18,992 nucleotides of DNA from Clostridiales bacterium. Its GTDB lineage: Bacteria; Bacillota; Clostridia; Christensenellales; Aristaeellaceae. Below the pieces are notes generated by a model, which saw only the letters and a list, made by a program, of their open reading frames with translations, did no database searches and was not told the origin of the DNA. Position 1 is the first letter of the stretch; each line of letters opens with the position of its first letter. The position numbers and the translations under genes are program-made. Positions 14,430 through 18,992 of this stretch are shown here, piece after piece. The stretch lies in NCBI GenBank assembly GCA_004556155.1, contig SFIM01000049.1, forward strand, positions 1 to 18,992, given 5' to 3'.

Positions 14430-15160
14430 ATACACAGTATTTGGATGAAATAAGCCGCATCCTGCAGCAGGTTCGTCTGACGCAGCTGCCGCAGATGGAG
14501 AAGGCCGCCCGGATGCTGGCGGATGCCACGCTGAACGGGCATAACCTGTTTGTTTTCGGCTGCAACCATGCAGGGTTGCTGGCAATGGAGATGTATTATC
14601 GAACGGGCGGTATGGTGAATATCAACCCTGTGCGCGGCCCGGGGCTGCATTTGGAAATCGTCCCTGCCACCATGACCAGCCAGATGGAGCGCATGGATGG
14701 TTACGGCTGCCTTTTGATGGATATGACGCCCATTGGAAAGGACGACGTCATCATCATCCATTCTGTTTCAGGGCGAAACGCGGTCTCCGTAGACGCAGCC
14801 ATCCGCGCGCGCGAAAAGGGCGCCCGGGTGATTGCGCTGACCAATATGGAAACCTCCGCAGCGGTGGAATCGCGCCATAAAAGCGGAAAAAAGCTGTACG
14901 AGGTGGCTGACCTTGTCCTTGATAACTGCGGCTGCCGGGGCGACGCTGCCCTCCCCCTGCCCGGCGTTCCGGCAAAGATGGGGCCCACGTCCACAGTCAT
15001 TGGCGCGGCCGTGCTGAACGCCATCATGTGCCGCACGGTCGAGCTGATTATGGCTGCCGGGCAGGATGCGCCGGTGTTCATGTCGGCCAACACGGATGGC
15101 GGCGATGAATACAACAAGAACATGCTGAAAAAATACGCAGACCACATCTTCTATATGTAA
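14426..15160 (+). CDS. SIS-domain (UPF0309-like) sugar-phosphate protein, second copy
   Basis: A 244-residue paralogue of the protein at 11639. The ribosome site (GGAGGGGG) lies inside the glycosidase gene and the ATG overlaps its stop. It keeps the SVSGRNAVSVDAAI phosphate loop, RHKSGKKLYEVADLVLDN, MGPTSTVIGAAVLNAI and the terminal SANTDGGDEYN, all close to canonical UPF0309. In the first loop the usual FGTGHS reads FGCNHAG. The exact reaction of this family is not settled. Likely chemistry is phosphosugar isomerisation or a MurQ/NagB-like elimination. It is the better catalytic candidate of the two SIS proteins, but lacks the TGH loop that the first copy keeps. Confidence 0.85.
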   Translation: MNTQYLDEISRILQQVRLTQLPQMEKAARMLADATLNGHNLFVFGCNHAGLLAMEMYYRTGGMVNINPVRGPGLHLEIVPATMTSQMERMDGYGCLLMDMTPIGKDDVIIIHSVSGRNAVSVDAAIRAREKGARVIALTNMETSAAVESRHKSGKKLYEVADLVLDNCGCRGDAALPLPGVPAKMGPTSTVIGAAVLNAIMCRTVELIMAAGQDAPVFMSANTDGGDEYNKNMLKKYADHIFYM

Positions 15161-15196
15161 GGAGGAAAGGCGGAGAAGGAAATTCCTCCCCGCCTT
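15161..15196 (+). promoter_or_regulatory. Structured leader of the phosphodiesterase gene
   Basis: GGAGGAA (15161-15167), the only strong ribosome site, lies over 40 bases from the ATG at 15209. It can pair with TTCCTCC (15183-15189). The overlapping AAGGCGG (15167-15173) can instead pair with CCGCCTT (15190-15196), which would shorten the path from the site to the ATG. Confidence 0.35.
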
Positions 15197-15208
15197 CTGC
15201 TTGTCTTC

Positions 15209-16507
15209 ATGCTGCTGTATATCAACTGGGACGGCTTCTCTGCTTCGTGGTATCGGATGGCGCACGCTTCCCCGCTTGGAACGCCCAACCTGGACAACCT
15301 GATTGCGCAGGGAACGGTATTGCTGCAGCAGCGCTGCGGCATTCCCGCCATCACAAATCCCATGCAGCAGGCACTGATCTCTGGTGCATGGCCGGAAAAA
15401 ACGGGCAACTGCTACTGCTATTTTGACAAAGCGGCGCGCCGCATTGTGAAGACCGGCAGATTGAATCCGTGCGAAACCATTGCAGAGGCGGCAGTCCGCC
15501 ACGGGCTGACCTGCGCGTCCATACACGGCTGGTATGTTGAAAACAGAGGGTGCACGCCTGGCGATGCGGGCAATCCATACATTGCCGACATATCACTGCG
15601 CAATTTTGAAGGCCGGGTACAGCTGCTGCTGGATTACCTTGCAGGCAAGCCCGTCCCGTCTGGCGGGAAAATGATTACCCTCCTGAACACGCCTGATTTT
15701 CTGACCATCTATGCGGATGACATAGACACCGTCTGCCACAATGGCGCCCGCCTGCCCTACGCGGAGATGCGCCGCGCCAGCACGATAGACGAGTGGTATG
15801 AAAACATTCAGTATGCAGTCTGGCGCATGGATCAGGCTCTGGAGCGCCTAATGAGAATCCCCGGAGTTACCATCGCGTTGGCGTCAGACCATGGCGGAAT
15901 GCCCTATGGCATTGCCGGCTTTGGCGCTGATGCTGATGAAGCCGCCATGCCCCGCCTTGCTGAACTGGTACAGGCAATCCAGCGGGCGGGCGTGGCTGTA
16001 GCAGCCATAGAAAAGGAAGGCGATCCCGTCCCCGCTGATGCCCAGGCCGTTCTTCTTGCCATGGAAACGCAGGCGCAATTGACGTGGCTTGTCCCTGCCA
16101 GCGAAGGCAGGCAGCGCGCCGTGCTTGAAGGCATCCGCGCCCTTCCGTTTGTCCGGGCGGCGCTGGATCAAAATGCTCAGCGGGCCCTGGGCGCATGGCC
16201 GGGTATGTGCGATATATACATCACAACGCGTCCGCCGTATTATCTGTGCGGCTATGAAGGTAAGCCCTTTGCGGGCGGCTCCCATGCGGCGCTGGAGGAC
16301 ACCGTGCTGGATCCGTTCTGCGCATTCTGGGGCGCAGGCGTCCGTCGCGGCGTGAAGGTTCAGGAGCGTACATCGCTGGTTGATTTTGCACTCACGGCCT
16401 GCAGGCTGCTTGGCATAGAGGGGCCGCAGGACGCAGTTGGCCGCATACTGACAGAAGCGCTGGAGGAACGCGCTGCCCCAGCCCTGACTGAGCACCCGAA
16501 CGACTGA
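15209..16507 (+). CDS. NPP-type phosphodiesterase / alkaline phosphatase superfamily protein
   Basis: A 432-residue metalloenzyme of the type I phosphodiesterase/nucleotide pyrophosphatase branch. Expected metal and nucleophile positions are all present: D8 in NWDGF, T49 in ITNPMQQA (nucleophile), D170/D171/D173 and H177 in YADDIDTVCH, D227-H228 in SDHGG, and H359 in GGSHAA. No signal peptide is seen, so it should be cytoplasmic, unlike most NPPs. It may remove a phosphodiester- or phosphate-linked group from the imported sugar. Sulfatase or phosphomutase-like activity is an alternative in this superfamily. No start codon other than ATG 15209 is obvious, yet no ribosome site lies at normal spacing. 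Confidence 0.8.
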   Translation: MLLYINWDGFSASWYRMAHASPLGTPNLDNLIAQGTVLLQQRCGIPAITNPMQQALISGAWPEKTGNCYCYFDKAARRIVKTGRLNPCETIAEAAVRHGLTCASIHGWYVENRGCTPGDAGNPYIADISLRNFEGRVQLLLDYLAGKPVPSGGKMITLLNTPDFLTIYADDIDTVCHNGARLPYAEMRRASTIDEWYENIQYAVWRMDQALERLMRIPGVTIALASDHGGMPYGIAGFGADADEAAMPRLAELVQAIQRAGVAVAAIEKEGDPVPADAQAVLLAMETQAQLTWLVPASEGRQRAVLEGIRALPFVRAALDQNAQRALGAWPGMCDIYITTRPPYYLCGYEGKPFAGGSHAALEDTVLDPFCAFWGAGVRRGVKVQERTSLVDFALTACRLLGIEGPQDAVGRILTEALEERAAPALTEHPND

Positions 16508-16530
16508 CAAGCATTCCAAGAGGAGACAGC

Positions 16531-17241
16531 ATGCGCATATTTATTATTCGCCATGGCGACCCCGATTATCAGACCGACAGCCTGACCCTGCGCGGGCGCA
16601 GGGAGGCAGAAGCGCTGGCCGCGTACATTGAACGCCTGCAGCTGACGCACATATACTGCTCGCCGCTTGGCCGGGCGCAGCAAACCTGCCGCCCCTGCGC
16701 GGAGAAGCTGGGGCTGCCCGTTGAAACCCTTTCATGGACGCGCGAGCTGACGGGCGTCTATTACGAGCTGGACGGCTTCGGCCGCTTTTCACCGTTCTTT
16801 ACGCCGGGCGAGGTGATGTATTCCATTTCTCCAACGCCGCGCTATGCAGGCTGGCAGAACCAGAAGTATTTTGACGATCCTCGGTATTATCCGCAGGTCA
16901 AGGAAATGCAGGCTGGCTCGGATGCGCTGCTGGCGCGCCATGGCTATGTGCACGAAGGCGCTTTATACAAAATCGAACGCCCGAGTGAGGACAGAATCGC
17001 CGTTTTCTGCCATCAGGGGCTTGGGACAACGTGGATTTCCTACCTGCTGAACATCCCGTATCAGGCGGCCTGGGCAGGGATGTGGCAAGCCTGCACGGGG
17101 ATTACCTGCATCCGGATGGAGTGCCGCTCCACGCGCTTTTCCGTGCCGAGGATGCTCTATATGGGTGATACGACGCACATTGAGCTGGCAGGGCTTGAAA
17201 AAACAGAGCGCGGACTATCTGCCAGCATGACTGCATGCTGA
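16531..17241 (+). CDS. Histidine phosphatase family protein (phosphoglycerate mutase-like)
   Basis: A 236-residue cytoplasmic phosphatase. The catalytic RHGD is at residues 7-10, with H8 as the phospho-acceptor. The LTLRGRREAEALAAYI and YCSPLGRAQQT segments are standard for the family, with R in GRAQQT binding phosphate. The second histidine is in VFCHQGLG. An insert of some 70 residues between them (FFTPGEVMYSISPTPRY...) is longer than in simple members and may set specificity. GAGGAG precedes the ATG, 23 bp after the phosphodiesterase. As last gene of the locus it may dephosphorylate a sugar phosphate to relieve its toxicity or to finish the removal of a phospho group. Confidence 0.88.
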   Translation: MRIFIIRHGDPDYQTDSLTLRGRREAEALAAYIERLQLTHIYCSPLGRAQQTCRPCAEKLGLPVETLSWTRELTGVYYELDGFGRFSPFFTPGEVMYSISPTPRYAGWQNQKYFDDPRYYPQVKEMQAGSDALLARHGYVHEGALYKIERPSEDRIAVFCHQGLGTTWISYLLNIPYQAAWAGMWQACTGITCIRMECRSTRFSVPRMLYMGDTTHIELAGLEKTERGLSASMTAC

Positions 17242-17247
17242 TCCGAT

Positions 17248-17276
17248 TGCTGCCCCGCTTCGCGTTGCGAGCAGCA
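17248..17276 (+). terminator. Weak hairpin after the histidine phosphatase gene
   Basis: TGCTGC (17248-17253) and GCAGCA (17271-17276) enclose a GC-rich 17-nt segment and are followed by TCCTTTTCC. The stem is short and the tail broken by C. It could contribute to termination together with the stronger hairpins downstream. Confidence 0.3.
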
Positions 17277-17310
17277 TCCTTTTCCTGTGGGCCATATATC
17301 GTCCAGAATA

Positions 17311-17344
17311 CAGAAGTCTCCCGGGATGCTCCGGGAGACTTCTG
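17311..17344 (+). terminator. 14-bp perfect hairpin downstream of the carbohydrate locus
   Basis: CAGAAGTCTCCCGG (17311-17324) and CCGGGAGACTTCTG (17331-17344) pair perfectly around a 6-nt loop. No T run follows (ACAATTAAC). It is probably a 3'-end stabilising or terminating structure for the locus. Confidence 0.55.
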
Positions 17345-17407
17345 ACAATTAACAAAACAATGACTGCATCCTTGAAGCTAAGAAAGCACAAGACACATTG
17401 CGTTTCC

Positions 17408-17432
17408 TGCCGCCCATTGGGCGGTGTTTTTT
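17408..17432 (+). terminator. Rho-independent terminator
   Basis: CCGCCC (17410-17415), a 3-nt loop, GGGCGG (17419-17424), extended by two G-U pairs and followed by six T (17427-17432). It is the last clear stop for transcription from the carbohydrate locus. CCTGCCGCC (17406-17414) can alternatively pair with GGCGGCAGG (17439-17447). The rest of 17433-17571 shows no gene. Confidence 0.8.
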
Positions 17433-17571
17433 ATCCTCGGCGGCAGGCCTTATCTGCGGCTTTGAAAAAATAAATCTCATTTTTCGGCAGGTGGCAACTT
17501 TGCCAACTTCCAGGAAAACGTATCGGAATGATAATGTGAAAATATCTATAAATGGTTATACATTGCTTGGC

Positions 17572-18545
17572 TTACTGATATCTTCCCTCCGGGTTGAGTG
17601 TAAGGCTTCGGAAACGCTCCACATCCACCTTGGACTTGTGATCCGGACTCAGGATGCCGTTTTGCTCTTGCTCAACATCGGTGAGCTGAGTATAGACATA
17701 ACCCTGACAGTAGGGGATGGCATGAGCCGCGTTGGTCAGGGATTGATAGCGCTCAAAAAAGGCTTCTTCATCGGAAACCTTGCCATGATATCCCCAAGAA
17801 CTGCTGCTTTTGTCCTCGAATGCAATATCGCCATATTCAGTCAGCAGGAAGGCCTCGTTGCCTGTCCATTCTTTGCCGTCGCAGTAGACCATACGGTGGA
17901 CGCAGGAATGCTTTGTTATTTCTTCACGACTTGCAAAATGCTTGGCCAGCACATCGCCTGTTGCGGCGTAATCATGCAGTCCGAAGATATCGCTCTGAAC
18001 GAACTCCCAGCCATCATTTGTGGAAACAATGCGCGAGCCATCCAGCGCCTTTACCTGATAGTATGGCATGTTGGCGCAGGCTTGCATCTGCTTGTTGGAA
18101 TACAGACGATCCATGCTCCAGCTTTCGTTTACAGGAACCCAGGTGATTATGCTGGGATGGTTGAAATCGCGCTCAATGCCGCCAGTCAGCGTTTCGATGG
18201 TATTGATAATGGCCTCCTCGGTAAACTCATAAGCGCTGGGAACTTCCTCCCACACCAGCAAGCCAAGCTTATCCGCCCAGTAATAGTACCACGGATCCTC
18301 CAACTTTTGATGCTTGCGTGCGCCATTATAACCAAGCTTGAGCGTCCATTCAATATCGGTCTTGATGGCATCAGCGCTGGGCGTGGTGATGAGGGATTCT
18401 GGCCAATAGCCCTGATCCAGTACAAGACGCTGATAAATGGGCTTATTGTTCAGCAGCACGCAGCCGTCCGCCACTTGATTTTTGCGCATTCAAAGTAAGT
18501 GGTCACGCTGTCGCCAGAGTCAGTTTCGATTTGCACATCGTACAG
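17572..18545 (-). pseudogene. Truncated, frameshifted glycoside hydrolase family 2 gene
   Basis: The minus-strand frame 17572-18489 holds a nearly whole GH2 TIM barrel: NNKPIYQRLVLDQGYWPES, GYNGARKHQKLEDPWYYYWAD, the acid/base Glu in PVNESW, and the nucleophile Glu in LLTEYGD. GH2 enzymes normally carry about 250 more residues (sugar-binding jelly roll and Ig-like domain). Just upstream, in a different frame, LYDVQIETDSGDSV then TTYF is readable (18545-18492). That is the expected end of the Ig-like domain, so one base is missing near 18490, where TACTTTGAATGCGC should read TTTGGAATGCGC. Further upstream the similarity breaks down. The gene is therefore broken, probably recently given the intact catalytic residues. 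It likely encoded a beta-glucuronidase, galactosidase or mannosidase. Confidence 0.85.
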
Positions 18546-18681
18546 CTTTGGAGATTGGAGGGTTCATCGCACCAGCTGATGCAGGGTTGCCCCGTCCACC
18601 ATATCCAGCACCATACTTGCTTATTGACTGAGAAGAATGATGTTGAAGTATATTTGATGGAGGAGTCTTTGTGTTTTTGTA
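18546..18681. other. Decayed upstream part of the GH2 gene
   Basis: No intact ORF. On the minus strand short stretches such as ISWCDEPSN (around 18560-18590) may be GH2 remnants in yet another frame. Beyond about 18620 nothing recognisable remains before the repeat. Confidence 0.35.
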
Positions 18682-18799
18682 CTCATGACTGCTTTTCGGG
18701 GTCGAAATCAGATATTTATCATGAAATGCACCCTACTTTGTACGATAGCAGGGTATCGTCCACAATGCAAGGTTTCGTCCAAAGTATCGCGAAATAGCG
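18682..18799. repeat. Structured direct repeat, copy 2
   Basis: Same orientation as 2542-2660 and highly similar throughout. The outer pairing TACTTTG...CAAAGTA is kept. The inner stem is weakened because TGGACGATA became TGTACGATA. It lies just beyond the broken GH2 gene. The two copies bracket about 16 kb. Confidence 0.75.
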
Positions 18800-18992
18800 T
18801 AAAATGCCCCCTGAAAGTGGACACGGTAAAAGTCCAAAGCTCTATTTGTGGACAAAGAAAAGTTCAAACCCCGAATAGAGGACTAAAGTGTACCCCCCAA
18901 AGCACGTGCCTCACTTCAAAAAAAGCGCAGCGCAGCAAGGCGATATAAGCAAGATAAAATCATCATTGTATTGTGCCTTTTTCTTTTCGTTC
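18800..18992. other. Mobile-element-like sequence at the window end
   Basis: Runs such as CCCCCTGAAAGTGGACAC, TTTGTGGACAAAG and TAAAGTGTACCCCCCAAAG resemble termini of IS3-type insertion sequences. No transposase is visible. Relative to repeat copy 1, about 100 bp is inserted here before the shared AGCACG..CTCACTTCA motif. No gene is evident. Confidence 0.35.

Noticed and set aside
12939..14585. A 548-codon open frame on the minus strand
   Set aside because: It is antisense to the glycosidase gene and is explained by its GC-rich codon use; no motif or ribosome site.
2542..18992. CRISPR array or tRNA genes
   Set aside because: The only clear direct repeat has two distant copies and no spacer periodicity; no cloverleaf-like segment was found by eye.

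Overview
The window looks like chromosomal DNA of a Gram-positive anaerobe of the Clostridia (Bacillota). The Shine-Dalgarno sites are strong, there is a CUT1-type sugar ABC transporter with no linked ATPase gene, and the protein families are those of gut clostridia. Most genes are moderately GC-rich. The sugar-binding protein has a signal peptide without a lipobox, a habit I associate with some Christensenellales-like lineages; that placement is inference only.

Layout: (1) 1-253, the 3' end of an SPFH-type protein with C-terminal zinc ribbons, then a terminator. (2) 426-2154, a TetR regulator divergent from an extended-SDR NAD(P)-dependent epimerase/reductase, with overlapping promoters and one shared inverted-repeat operator. 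(3) About 2155-2900, a gene-free stretch with hairpins and the first copy of a structured direct repeat of about 118 bp. (4) 2898-4854 (minus), a DUF6155-like gene overlapping the 3' half of a large SF2 helicase-phospholipase D protein of the TOTE conflict-system type. Its primase and Walker A half is missing, and the cut end is fused out of frame to the 3' end of a seven-helix membrane protein gene (4830-5510, minus). (5) 5760-6317 (minus), a second TetR regulator with consensus promoter and operator. A second copy of the operator lies beyond the gene, on the side of the membrane protein gene. (6) 6412-17241 (plus), a large carbohydrate locus: two permeases, a binding protein, a GntR/UTRA repressor, a BadF-type sugar kinase, a SIS-domain protein, a DUF6259-type glycosidase, a second SIS protein, an NPP-type phosphodiesterase and a histidine phosphatase. 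(7) 17242-18992, terminators, a frameshifted and truncated GH2 glycosidase on the minus strand, and the second copy of the structured repeat, which carries an extra insertion.

The carbohydrate locus reads as one pathway. An oligosaccharide or glycoside is captured by the binding protein and imported intact. It is cut by a cytoplasmic glycosidase, and the sugar is then phosphorylated by the BadF kinase and isomerised by the SIS proteins. The two phosphoesterases suggest that the substrate carries a phospho (or other ester) substituent, or that sugar phosphates must be relieved. None of the enzymes has a signal peptide, so processing should be intracellular. The GntR protein probably acts on a perfect 9-bp inverted repeat just downstream of a near-consensus promoter ahead of the first permease gene.

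The most unusual points are the two SIS paralogues with complementary losses of conserved motifs, the shortened effector domain of the GntR protein, the broken TOTE helicase, and the direct repeats that bracket a 16-kb segment with a broken gene near each end.
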